NCBI RefSeq assembly: GCF_000372725.1
Contig: NW_005202113.1
Location: 9,891 to 73,890, forward strand
Length of the DNA stretch: 64,000 nucleotides
From: Emiliania huxleyi CCMP1516
Taxonomy: Eukaryota; Haptophyta; Isochrysidales; Noelaerhabdaceae
Reading direction: 5' to 3'
Part shown: one piece after another, positions 1-8,683 of the stretch
Layout: every line of letters begins with the position of its first letter
How positions within the stretch are numbered: position 1 is the stretch's first letter
Translations under genes and position numbers: made by a program
The notes under the pieces: model-generated
The model's database searches: none
Told to the model about the DNA's origin: nothing
What the model saw: only the letters and a program-made list of their open reading frames with translations

Positions 1-76
1 GGCCGCAGCACGCGAGATGCGCGGAGACTACGTCAGCTACTTCACGCGGGCTCGCCGGCAGCGCTCGGGGCTGACA

Positions 77-158
77 AGCAGGCAGCACAAGCAGCCACAC
101 AACCCAAAAGCTCACTTGTATGGCTGCTTGTGCTGCCTGCTTGGCAGCACAAGCAGCC
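77..158. repeat. Dispersed 30-bp repeat and perfect 16-bp-arm hairpin
   Basis: Positions 77-106 match 34271-34300 base for base. The shared core (GGCAGCACAAGCAGCC) recurs at 143-158 and, inverted, at 122-137. The last two form a perfect inverted repeat with 16-bp arms and a 5-nt loop (TGCTT, 138-142). This looks like the end of a small mobile or foldback repeat. It does not look like a gene. Confidence 0.7.
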
Positions 159-165
159 ACACAAC

Positions 166-488
166 ATCCCGCTTCATCTCGCCTCCTAGTCTCGCCTCAT
201 CTCGCCTCATCTCGCCTCACCTCGCTTCATCTCGCCTCACCTCGCTTCATCTCGCCTCACCTCGCCTCATCTCGCCTCACCTCGCCTCATCTCGCCTCAC
301 CTCGCCTCAACCCTCATCTCGCCTCACACCTCGCCTCATCTCGCCTCACCTCGCCTCATATCGCCTCACCTCGCCTCATCTCGCCTCACCTCGCCTCATC
401 TCGCCTCATCTCGCCTCATCTCGCCTCATCTCGCCTCATCTCGCCCCCCACCTCGCCTCACACCTCGCCTCATCTCGCCTCATCCTCG
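166..488. repeat. Tandem 10-bp minisatellite (CTCGCCTCAT/CTCGCCTCAC)
   Basis: About 30 units of a 10-bp pyrimidine-rich unit alternate between CTCGCCTCAT and CTCGCCTCAC. A few units are interrupted around 309-325 and 440-465. Reading frames through it are pure Ser/Pro/Leu/Arg repeats and are taken as non-coding. Confidence 0.9.
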
Positions 489-513
489 CCCCATTTTTTT
501 CTTTTCTAGATGC

Positions 514-606
514 ATGACCCGAGATGACCCGAGATCGACCCGAGATCGACCCGAGATCGACCCGAGATCGATCCGAGATCGACCCGAGATCGACCCGAGA
601 TCGGCA
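514..606. repeat. Tandem 11-bp minisatellite (GACCCGAGATC)
   Basis: About eight tandem copies of an 11-bp unit with minor variants. The CGAGAT core resembles the minisatellites found inside introns elsewhere in the window (12181-12285 and 18275-18375), so this may mark an intron of an unrecognised gene or a free minisatellite. From 607 to about 1080 I see only G/C runs and nothing that looks coding. Confidence 0.85.
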
Positions 607-1079
607 CGAGCGATCAACCCAACAATGCCCCAAAGCCCCCTCTCTGGGGGACCCCCCCTCACCCCGAGTGTCCGTGTCCTTCGCGAGTCACCGATGGGGA
701 GCGGGGGGGGGTGCGAGATGCACAGGGGAGGCTGGGGAGGGGGGGGTCCACTCTGAAGACAGCCGACCGCGGGGGGGTTTTGTCCCACAGGGTTTTACCC
801 TCCGCGTGAGGATCGGCGCGGCGAGGGGGTAGGTTCGAATTCGCCGCGCAACATTTCACCCCCACAGGACCCCGCCCACCCCCCCTCATGGTCCCACCTA
901 GCACCCCAATGAGCTTTCGCACCCCCTCCTTGCGCAGTGTCCCCCACTATGTGTCGCCGTTATCGGGGCATGCTATCCTGTGCAGTCAGGGCAAGTGGGG
1001 GCGAGGCGCAGTCCCTTTGACGTATGTATCTCTGGGTTCTGTCCCTAGTCTCGGAGGGGGGCTTGAAGCTAAGAATATT

Positions 1080-1520
1080 TTATTTTTTGCACATCGCGTC
1101 GATTCCTTTTCGCGTGAGCACCAGCCTGAAGCCCGCCCAGCATCTGAACCGCTCCCTAAGTCGAAGGAGCATCATCAGTCTCACCCACTTCGCTCTCTGC
1201 CCACTGTCTCCGCTCCCTCCCGCTTGAGCTGCCGTCGCGGCCCTCGTTCGTCCCACTGGCTGTTGGACCGTCCCTGCGTTGCCTGCGTTATCCCTCCTCT
1301 GCGACTCCCTCAAGGCCGGCCGAGCTTCTTTCCGCCCAGTGAAGAGCTTCCTCAGCCACTCGATGTGTTCCTCTCTCTTCATTATGCGCGCCGTAGCCTC
1401 ATCATTGAGCCGGATCCACCTCTGCACCGCGCCCGTCGCCGCCTCGGCCACGACTGGACTTGCAAGTTCCTCGTGACCCCGGCGCCAAGGTCCCTCCAGC
1501 TCTTCTCCGAGAGATCATCT
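1080..1520 (-). CDS. Uncharacterised helical protein fragment (possible 3' exon)
   Basis: I do not recognise this. The minus-strand frame is open from about 1520 to a stop at 1080 and encodes roughly 145 residues rich in Arg, Glu, Ala and Leu, with Trp and Ile-containing amphipathic stretches (for example 'EEHIEWLRKLF'). That is more protein-like than the competing plus-strand frame, which is Pro/Ser/Arg-rich. No good start is visible at 1520, so it may be the last exon of a gene whose upstream exons are not obvious. It lies upstream of nothing clear and downstream of the BTB gene on the same strand. Coding status is uncertain. Confidence 0.25.
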
Positions 1521-1833
1521 ACCAGCGCCGGCAACACCCCCCCGACGGCTGGGGCTAGTGCATCTGAGCAAAGAAACGAACGCGCGGCGCCGTATTTATG
1601 TATTGATATAATAGGCTAGTCGTAAGAGGTAGTCGCAGGGTCCTAATGGTTGATCGATATAAGGCGCGCCCGCGACGCGGCGCACAACCACACTGCAGTG
1701 TACATGATACATGGGTCAAGTCTCTCATCGCTGCCGTCGCTATCGCTTTCGTGCACCCTCTGCATTCGCCGAGACAGCCACTGACACCCCATACGCAGAG
1801 ACGAACGTGTGTCGTACTCGTAGCGTCAAAGGG

Positions 1834-3132
1834 CTAGTCGAAAGGGTCCTCGCCGCCCTGATGCAGCAGCATGTTGCCCAGAAGCTTGAGCTGCATATCT
1901 GCGGGCAGTCCGGGCCCGAGCGGCATGGCAGGCACCGTCTCGGACGATGATGCAGCCGGCGGAGCTGTGCGCTTCGCGGCCTTCTTCTTTCGCGAGCGTG
2001 CCGCTGCTGCTTCCTCCGCCGCAGCCTGCTCCTCCCGCCGCCGCTTCTCCTTCTGTGCCAGCGGCAGCAGCGTTTTCTTCCAGTCCTCGCCCGCCTTTTG
2101 GATACACCTGTCTCGCAGCTTTGTGCTGGCGTCGCTGCCGGGATGCTTCATCGCCGCCTCGAGCAGCGGCATTGCGACGTCACTGCCGAGGTTGTCCAGG
2201 AACGACTCGTCGACGACGGCCTCCAGGAAGCTCGCGTCAATATCGTCCGCGCGCCGGGTGCAGTAGTCTGCGACAAGCCGCACGACACACCACGACACAC
2301 CAGCTCCCCCGTGCCTCTGGTGGTAGTAGCCCCCGCCGTGGTAGTAGCCCCCGTGGTCGGCCTCCGGTCTGTGGTCCGATGTGACCACACGAGCGAAGAG
2401 CGTGTGGTGCAGAGCAAACAGATCGTGGAGCTCCGGGCAGCCGCTGAAGTTATCGGCCGTAGCCGGGTCGAAACGATGATCTCCAGGCAAAAAGACGTGG
2501 TCCGCGTACAGCTGGAGTTGTTCGGCGGCAGCCTCCACCGCAGCGTCTATCAGCTTGTCCTGCGAGAAGAGATGAGCGTGCGCGATGTACGTCGGAGCGC
2601 ACGTGTAGTCGAGACTCTCCTCGAGATACAGCTTCACCTCAGCATGGAGCGAGGGGTTCGCCGTATACTCGGCCAGGTGGAACAGCGCGCAAGCGTTTTC
2701 TTTGGTCGCTTGCAGCTCACCCGTGTACACATAATCGAGGAAAGCGGGCATCGCCTCCGCAGCCTCGGCATCCAGGTCCAGCTTGCTCTCGCCACGCGCT
2801 GCCTCTGCGAGGCGCGAAGCGCCATTGCCGCGGCACTGTCGCACGAAATAGTCACTCTTGCGCGGGCCGCCTGCAATCACGACCTTGTGGACATGATACG
2901 TCTTGCTGTTCCGGGCGGCGTCCGGCACGTTGACCTCGATGCGCCAATCAGAGAGAGTCTCATCCGGATCATCACGCCACGAGAGCAACGCGCCCTTCGC
3001 CGCTGGCTCATCGCCGCCGCCGTAGTCGCCGACATTGAAGCGACGAGTCATGGCATCAACAAGCACAGACGACCGCGTGTCAAACGTGTCACTTCTTTGT
3101 ACTGGTAAAAAAGGAGTGCGTCGTGCGTCCAT
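1834..3132 (-). CDS. BTB/POZ domain protein
   Basis: A 432-residue single-exon protein. Residues about 62-165 read as a BTB/POZ fold: an amphipathic opening (SDWRIEV), the diagnostic 'YHVHKVVIAGG' with conserved His, then 'DYVYTGEL' and a BACK-like helical stretch. BTB proteins act as dimerisation or cullin-3 adaptor modules. No kelch repeats or zinc fingers follow. The C-terminus is lysine- and alanine-rich (about residues 370-410), which could be a nuclear localisation segment. The start at 3132 is chosen because the open frame upstream runs through dispersed repeats (the introner-like copy at 3140-3209 and repeat A). The transposon begins 187 bp upstream of the start, so its outer end sits in the promoter region of this gene. 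Confidence 0.8.
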   Translation of the reverse strand: MDARRTPFLPVQRSDTFDTRSSVLVDAMTRRFNVGDYGGGDEPAAKGALLSWRDDPDETLSDWRIEVNVPDAARNSKTYHVHKVVIAGGPRKSDYFVRQCRGNGASRLAEAARGESKLDLDAEAAEAMPAFLDYVYTGELQATKENACALFHLAEYTANPSLHAEVKLYLEESLDYTCAPTYIAHAHLFSQDKLIDAAVEAAAEQLQLYADHVFLPGDHRFDPATADNFSGCPELHDLFALHHTLFARVVTSDHRPEADHGGYYHGGGYYHQRHGGAGVSWCVVRLVADYCTRRADDIDASFLEAVVDESFLDNLGSDVAMPLLEAAMKHPGSDASTKLRDRCIQKAGEDWKKTLLPLAQKEKRRREEQAAAEEAAAARSRKKKAAKRTAPPAASSSETVPAMPLGPGLPADMQLKLLGNMLLHQGGEDPFD

Positions 3133-3139
3133 CGCGCCG

Positions 3140-3209
3140 AAAGAAAGAAAGAAAGAAAGAAAGAAAGAAAACAGACAGCCCAAGCCGCCACCACACAGGG
3201 ATTTTAAGG
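3140..3209 (-). repeat. Introner-like repeat C, copy upstream of the BTB gene
   Basis: On the minus strand this reads TTAAAATCCCTGTGTGGTGG, a short GC-rich body, TTGGGCTGTCTGTTTTC and a (CTTT)n pyrimidine tract. Related copies are at 9970-10100, 14474-14535, 33060-33226 and 51914-51987. The 5' end begins like a splice donor (GTGTGG) and the 3' end is a polypyrimidine tract, as in an intron acceptor. It lies in the sense orientation directly upstream of the BTB start codon. Confidence 0.65.
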
Positions 3210-3243
3210 TGATGTTTTTTGTGCGAGGGAAAAGAATAAATAA

Positions 3244-3319
3244 ATAAACAAAGTGCAATGGAAAATCCAAAATCCAAATCGCAAACATAGAAACCCAAAC
3301 ACACACAGCCACGTGGCAT
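3244..3319. repeat. Dispersed repeat A, left part, interrupted by the transposon
   Basis: Matches 9478-9554 almost perfectly (AATAAACAAAGTGCA through CCACGTGGCAT). Other copies start at 10512 and, more diverged, at 10846. In the 9478 copy the sequence continues directly as AGGAGAGCAGGAGGTG. Here that continuation resumes only at 8513, after the transposon. Confidence 0.85.
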
Positions 3320-4437
3320 GAGTAGGTTCGGGTTTGGGTGTTTTCAGTGCGTTTCAAGCGAGCCAGCCTGTGGCAGAACACTTCGCTTCGCGCTGCAGCG
3401 CTTGGGCCACCGCCCTGGCCGTGAGCGAGCTTTTGCCGGCCACGGCGGCTACCAAGAGGATGGGCCCGGGCTCTGGCGCCGCGAGCACGGTGCCACCTCG
3501 ACGTGAGTAGGCCCTGAAGCCGCCCGGCGCTCGCCGCGCTGCCCACGCCAGAGACTGGCTTGCTGCCGCACCACCTCTCGTGACTGTACTAGGCGGGACG
3601 GAGGTCGACACTGGTCAGCACCGCGGCTGGTGACGCCGCGAGGCGCCCGCCAACTCTCGGCGACGGTGAGACGGTGCAAGATGTGCAGCTCTCGGCAGAC
3701 GTCGAGGCGCTCGAGCTGCGGTGCAACGAGCCGCTCCGCTCCCGTACGACCCGCTTGTACAGTGACAAGTGGCACGGTTCGCTCCCGTCTACACGCTCGA
3801 CTTCCTCACCAGGGTGCGCCGCTTGCGCGCACGCACACCTATTGCCCGCCGCACACGCGCACCCTGCCACAGACACGTCGATGTCGCGCACTGCTCAGGT
3901 GGGGCAGACGTTCCCAGGCTCGACGCCTGGGAGTGTTGTCCTATCATCCGCGCTCGTCGGCGACTCGACCGACTTCCCCAGCGAGAGTGTTGCGAGCAAC
4001 AGGGTCGCCTCGGCGGCTTGAGCTGCGCAGCGACAGATCACTCCTCACCAGGCAAGCTGCGGCCCGGACGGCCGCGTCTCGTAGTTGCACACCCGTGGCG
4101 ACTACGTTCCCGCGGCGGTGACAATGTCCCGTGTTGACGACGGGAGACACTGGTGTCACGCGCCGGCTTGCTTGCGGCTCGGCGCGCGCGCCGCCGCGCG
4201 TGGCGGCCGCGTGAGGCGTTGCACACCCTCGTTCGGGCGTGTGTCGTGGCTGTGTTATGTGTGTTTGGTCCTTGCCCCCAGATTTTGTCTTTTTAATAGT
4301 TTGCTACTCGCGTACTCGTGGGGAATGATCACTGGGAGACGCAAAAAAGAAGCGACGTCCGTCCTTTGAACGTTTCGCGCGAACCCACCCGCATCACGGC
4401 GCGCTGAAAGCCAGCGAGATCTCGGCTGCTCTCCATG
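3320..4437 (+). repeat. Left terminal inverted repeat of the transposon
   Basis: Reverse-complementary to 7379-8509 with only scattered mismatches and small indels. Similarity ends precisely at the ATG of the transposase: both repeats end in CTCGGCTGCTCTCCATG and the sequences then diverge. The repeat must therefore supply the promoter and 5' leader of the transposase. Frames inside it are not plausible proteins. Confidence 0.9.
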
Positions 4438-6471
4438 CAGGGCCTTCTCCAGGCCGGTGCCGCCGCCGCAGCCGCCGAAGGGATCGGCCTCGACGGTGAT
4501 GACGCCAACGAGCCGAGTCTCACCTATTCCTACGCTCAGGCAGCCCGCCGAGCCCTCGGCGGCGCCGGGAGGAAGCGGCGCCAGAGTTTGAAGCCCGGCC
4601 AAGACAAGTGCTGGGTGGCCGGTTGCGAGTGCACCGTAGGCCTTGAGAGCATCCCTGCTTCCCGTGTGGAGGATGCCGCGTACATCATGGAGCACGAGAT
4701 GGGCCTCAGCTTCACAAAAGACGGGAATCCACGTCCGCTGCCCCAGAAACAGAACAAGCTGTGCGGTACGCACCGGCCCGAGCTACCCGCGGAGCGCATC
4801 ATTGGGGCAAAGGTGCTGCTTGAGGGCGACGAGTTCTTTGTCGACGCGACAGTCACGGGTCCCGCTCCGCCGCCTGCTGTGCAGCCGAGGCGGCCGCCTG
4901 GCTCTGCTCCTCTCAGACGGTGGCGTGCCACAGTCGACAGTGATGACTCCACGCGCGACCTCGACGGGGATGAGGAGGTGTGGCGTCTCTCCCGCCTGCG
5001 TAAGCTTTTCGCCACCACCACAGAGCGCTCCGAACTTGTCAAGAAGTTGAGGACCGAGGTGAGGCGCCTGCAGCGCCAAACGCGCGAGCTCAAGGCGGCG
5101 GCGGAGGAGGAGGGCGAGGGTGAGGGCGAGGGTGCTGGGCCAGACTCGAGCGCGCCTGCAGGACCACCTCCCGCCCCGACCGTGTCCTCAAAGACCGTGC
5201 GACTGCGGGTGCCTGTGCCCGAGGATTGGCAGCCACCGCAGCAGCCAATCATCTTTGAGGTGCCAGCTGGACAGGTCCGGCACTCGATGGCGAAGACATT
5301 GATGGTCATCCCTCCACCCTCGACTGTGCCTGGCGGGTTTATGCACGTCGATGTCGAGCTGAGGATTGAGGAGCCGCTACCGGTAGAGATGCCCGACAGG
5401 GGTGGAAGATCTTCGAGGCATCTCCGTGACTACCTCGTCTCTCGTGCGTCGCAAGCCGGGCTCGAGTACTCTGCCGATGCAAACCCGCTCAACCCTCCTC
5501 GCGCATGGCCTCTGCGCGAGCAGCTCTCCTTTGCTAACTTGCGACCCGAGTACTTTGCTCTTCCAGAGCGCTCGAGGCTGTTCAAGAAGATGTTTGGCTT
5601 CGACTCGTGGGACGAGGCCATGAAGGTGTACGAGATGGTGTACCGGTGGGTCGAGAGGACGGATGGCGTGCGGCGAGCGAGGGAGGAGGGGCAGGCGGCG
5701 CTGCACCCGCGCTTCCAGTTCCTAGCGGCCCTGTGGCGAATGCGGGGATATAAAGATATCGACGAGCTCGCCTCTTTCTTTGGCCTCCTTGCCCCGCGAA
5801 TGAGCGTAGACTCTTCGCGGTGGATCCGTCGCCTCGGCCGCTTTGCGAAGGAGAACCTCGTCATCGAGCCCAAGGACTACCAGACGGTGCTCGACCTGCT
5901 GCCCAAGTCCTTCAAGGAGTGCGGCCTCGACACCGTGGTTGCCATCGGAGACTGCACCGACATCATGACCGAGACCTCACGCGAGAGCATCATGACGTCC
6001 AACCTCCTCCGTTCGGACAAGTCGAAGCACTCGGCGGCGATGGGGCTCACGTGGTGCACGCCGAATGGCCAGATCATCATCGCGACCGACCTTTTCATGG
6101 GCCGCTCCTCCGAGCACGAGGCGTGCAAGGCGTGCATCCCGGCCTTTGAGCGCATGCCGGCGAAGTTCTCAGTCATGTACGACAAGGGTGTCTCGAAGCT
6201 GCGCGTCCACCTGCCGCACCTCAACGAGGTGATAACTCCTTGCTTCCTCAGAAAGGCGCCGCGCTTCACCATCGACCAGGGCATCCGCAACCGTGGCGTG
6301 ACGTGCTGCCGCTACGTGGTGGAGGTGCCCTTCTCTGGCATGAAGGCGTGGAAGATGCTCGGCGACGTCGTGAAGGAGGAGGACAAGCCCCTGCTCAACT
6401 ACGTGTGGTGGTGGACCATCGGCTTCCACAACCTCAACTGCGCAGTGCTCAAGCCGCCGTCGGGTGTGTGA
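4435..6471 (+). CDS. DDE transposase (DDE_Tnp_4 / Harbinger-like)
   Basis: A 678-residue intronless protein. Residues about 55-125 contain paired Cys with a later C-x2-H (CWVAGCEC ... LCGTHRPE), suggesting an N-terminal zinc-binding DNA-binding module. A basic coiled coil follows at about 195-225, then a Gly/Glu-rich linker. A helix-turn-helix-like region (about 425-475, 'DIDELASFFGL') precedes an RNase-H-fold catalytic domain. Candidate metal ligands are D506 or D509 (GDCTDI), D583 (MYDKG) and E630 (YVVEVPFSGMK), the order and spacing expected for DDE_Tnp_4. The start is at 4435 because that ATG ends the inverted repeat. It presumably excises and integrates the element. No disabling mutation is visible. 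Confidence 0.85.
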   Translation: MQGLLQAGAAAAAAEGIGLDGDDANEPSLTYSYAQAARRALGGAGRKRRQSLKPGQDKCWVAGCECTVGLESIPASRVEDAAYIMEHEMGLSFTKDGNPRPLPQKQNKLCGTHRPELPAERIIGAKVLLEGDEFFVDATVTGPAPPPAVQPRRPPGSAPLRRWRATVDSDDSTRDLDGDEEVWRLSRLRKLFATTTERSELVKKLRTEVRRLQRQTRELKAAAEEEGEGEGEGAGPDSSAPAGPPPAPTVSSKTVRLRVPVPEDWQPPQQPIIFEVPAGQVRHSMAKTLMVIPPPSTVPGGFMHVDVELRIEEPLPVEMPDRGGRSSRHLRDYLVSRASQAGLEYSADANPLNPPRAWPLREQLSFANLRPEYFALPERSRLFKKMFGFDSWDEAMKVYEMVYRWVERTDGVRRAREEGQAALHPRFQFLAALWRMRGYKDIDELASFFGLLAPRMSVDSSRWIRRLGRFAKENLVIEPKDYQTVLDLLPKSFKECGLDTVVAIGDCTDIMTETSRESIMTSNLLRSDKSKHSAAMGLTWCTPNGQIIIATDLFMGRSSEHEACKACIPAFERMPAKFSVMYDKGVSKLRVHLPHLNEVITPCFLRKAPRFTIDQGIRNRGVTCCRYVVEVPFSGMKAWKMLGDVVKEEDKPLLNYVWWWTIGFHNLNCAVLKPPSGV

Positions 6472-6505
6472 GGTGTATGTGTTTCTCATTTTGTGACTCC
6501 CTTTT

Positions 6506-7381
6506 TTACTCATTAGTCATGTCTAGTTGGGCGACTGGGCCACGTCCGCCACGTCCGCCACGTCCACCCCGCTCCCGTCCTCCTCGCGACTTGCGCCGCT
6601 GCTTGCTCTTGCCCTGGCTCCGATTGAGTGTGTCGATGCTGCCAGGAGTTGGAACCGCATTCGAGGGCGTGCCCAGCTGCGGTGGCGACTCGAATGAGCG
6701 GGGTGGACGGGGCACCGGCCGTGGGCTCGAGACACCGGACGGACCCGCTGCCGCCGGCGCCGGCGACGCCTCCGCCTCCGCCTCCACCTCGGCAGCAGCC
6801 TCCGCCTCTGCGGCCGCAGCTTCCTCCGCTGCCTCGTCCGCCTCAGCTTGGGCTTGCGCCGCCGCTGCAGCTGCGAGCGCGTCTAGCCCACCGCCGCTCT
6901 CCTCGCCGTCAGCCTCGTCGTACGGTGCAACGATGAAGGGCATGTCCTTGTCGATGCACTCCTGCATCAGCCACGCCCAGAATGGCTCGGCGGGTCGTGC
7001 AGCAGTCTTCCACTCCTTGGAGGCGTCCTCGTTCCTCGCCTCCTTTGCCAGCGCCTCATCGACTGCCTGCTGGCTTGTCCCGCGCCGCCTCTCGCGCTCC
7101 TTCTTCTTTGGTGGGTACGCACGGCCATCAAGGACGAGACACACTTTGCCACCCAAAGCATAGACGCCCTGGAGGTGCTGCGTCACATACTGCTGCTGAC
7201 GCTGCGAGATTCCCTCCTGCGCCACCTGCTTCGGCTGCTTCTTCGACGCCCTGTGTGCGAGGCCCGAGATGTCGGTAAGCACCATCTTGCCGTCAAACGG
7301 GTTGTGGGCGCTGACGTGAACCAGGTCGCCGGCAGCGGGGGCAAGGATCTTGCCCTTGCCCGCACCTGAACCCCATCCCAT
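6506..7381 (-). CDS. XPG/FEN1-like nuclease domain protein, transposon-encoded, truncated
   Basis: A 291-residue protein convergent with the transposase. Residues 1-160 resemble the XPG N and I regions of flap endonucleases: 'MVLTDISGLAHRA' (Asp37 at the first metal-ligand position), 'CLVLDGRAYPPKKKE' (Asp85) and 'FIVAPYDEADGE' (Glu156, Asp158), matching the FEN1 pattern around D34, D86 and E158/E160. The later XPG-I aspartates and the helix-hairpin-helix are missing. An Ala/Glu/Ser-rich stretch and an Arg-Gly-rich tail replace them. The start codon is the last base triplet of the right inverted repeat. A role in resolving transposition or repair intermediates is inference. It could also be a DNA-structure-binding protein that no longer cuts. 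Confidence 0.7.
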   Translation of the reverse strand: MGWGSGAGKGKILAPAAGDLVHVSAHNPFDGKMVLTDISGLAHRASKKQPKQVAQEGISQRQQQYVTQHLQGVYALGGKVCLVLDGRAYPPKKKERERRRGTSQQAVDEALAKEARNEDASKEWKTAARPAEPFWAWLMQECIDKDMPFIVAPYDEADGEESGGGLDALAAAAAAQAQAEADEAAEEAAAAEAEAAAEVEAEAEASPAPAAAGPSGVSSPRPVPRPPRSFESPPQLGTPSNAVPTPGSIDTLNRSQGKSKQRRKSRGGRERGGRGGRGGRGPVAQLDMTNE

Positions 7382-8509
7382 GGAGAGCAGCCGAGATCTC
7401 GCTGGATATCAGCGGCCGTGATGCGCGTGGAGACTGGAGTTCGCGCGAAAGGTCAAAGGGGACGGACGTCGGTTCTTTATTTTTTTGCCTGCCAGTGATC
7501 ATTCCCCGCGAGTACGCGAGTAGCAAACATTCATAAAAAGACAAAATCTGCGTGCAAGGACCAACACACATAACACAGCCACGACACACGCCCGAACGAG
7601 GGTGTGCAACGCCTCACGCGGCCGCCGCCACGCGCGGCGGCGCGCGCGCCGAGCCGCAAGCAAGCCGGCGCGTGACACCAGTGTCTCCCGTCGTCAACAC
7701 GGGACATTGTCACCGCCGCGGGAACGTAGTCGCCACGGGTGTGCAACTACGAGACGCGGCCGTCCGGGCCGCAGCTTGCCTGGTGAGGAGTGATCTGTCG
7801 CTGCGCAGCTCAAGCCGCCGAGGCGACCCTGTTGCTCGCAACACTCTCGCTGGGGAAGTCGGTCGAGTCGCCGACGAGCGCGGATGATAGGACAACACTT
7901 TCAGGCGTCGAGCCTGGGAACGTCTGCCCCACCTGAGCAGTGCGCGACATCGACGTGTCTGTGGCAGGGTGCGCGTGTGCGGCGGGCAAAAGGTGTGCGT
8001 GCGCGCAAGCGGCGCACCCTGGTGAGGAAGTCGAGCGTGTAGACGGGAGCGAACCGTGCCACTTGTCACTGTACAAGCGGGTCGTACGGGAGCGGAGCGG
8101 CTCGTTGCACCGCAGCTCGAGCGCCTCGACGTCTGCCGAGAGCTGCACATCTTGCATCGTCTCGCCGTCGCCGAGAGTTGGCGGGCGCCTCGCGGCGTCA
8201 CCAGCCGCGGTGCTGACCAGTGTCGACCTCCGTCCCGCCTAGTACAGTCACGAGAGGTGGTGCGGCAGCAAGCCAGTCTCTGGCGTGGGCAGCGCGGCGA
8301 GCGCCGGGCGGCTTCAGGCCTGCTCTCGTCGAGGTGGCACCGTGCTCGCGGCGCCAGAGCCCGGGCCCATCCTCTTGGTAGCCGCCGTGGCCGGCAAAAG
8401 CTCATACATGGCCAGGGCGGTGGCCCAAGCGCTGCAGCGCGAAGCGAAGTGTTCTGCCACAGGCTGGCTCGCTTGAAACGCACTGAAAACACCCAAACCC
8501 GAACACCCT
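7379..8509 (-). repeat. Right terminal inverted repeat of the transposon
   Basis: Inverted copy of 3320-4437. Read on the minus strand, it ends in the same CTCGGCTGCTCTCCATG, here the start of the nuclease gene. The two repeats differ by small indels, for example near 7455-7500 and 8330. They thus give both genes the same upstream region. Confidence 0.9.
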
Positions 8510-8683
8510 CATAGGAGAGCAGGAGGTGAAAGGAGGTCAGCACAAGTCCAAGGACGCACGAGCGAGAAGCACAGCAGAGCAGACAGATGACGATCACCAC
8601 CCAGCGCACGACCGCCAACTCTCCGGCGCAGGCCGCAGAACCGAGTCCGGGGGCCGACGGTCGCGGCGCGCTGGCGCGGCGCA

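Larger units (their letters stand above)
3320..8509. mobile_element. DNA transposon with about 1.1-kb TIRs, DDE transposase and XPG-like nuclease
   Basis: A 5190-bp element bounded by long, nearly identical terminal inverted repeats and flanked by CAT at 3317-3319 and 8510-8512, a likely 3-bp target-site duplication. An AT duplication is also possible because the end base is ambiguous. It sits inside dispersed repeat A, whose uninterrupted paralogue at 9478-9620 shows the pre-insertion sequence. Inside are a plus-strand DDE transposase (4435-6471) and a convergent minus-strand XPG/FEN1-like nuclease (6506-7381), with only 34 bp between their stops. Three-bp duplications fit the PIF/Harbinger-IS5 group. 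TIRs over 1 kb and a separate nuclease gene are unusual for it. High TIR identity and intact frames suggest recent activity. Confidence 0.88.

Noticed and set aside
17..517. 166-codon open frame at the left edge
   Set aside because: It is the translation of the CTCGCCTCAT minisatellite (Ser/Pro/Leu/His repeats).
780..850. tRNA-like GGTTCGAATT
   Set aside because: No acceptor or anticodon stems could be formed around it, so it is not a tRNA.
3320..4430. Several 90-160-codon frames within the inverted repeats
   Set aside because: Each occurs mirrored in the other TIR and none has protein-like composition. The TIR is best read as a regulatory sequence.
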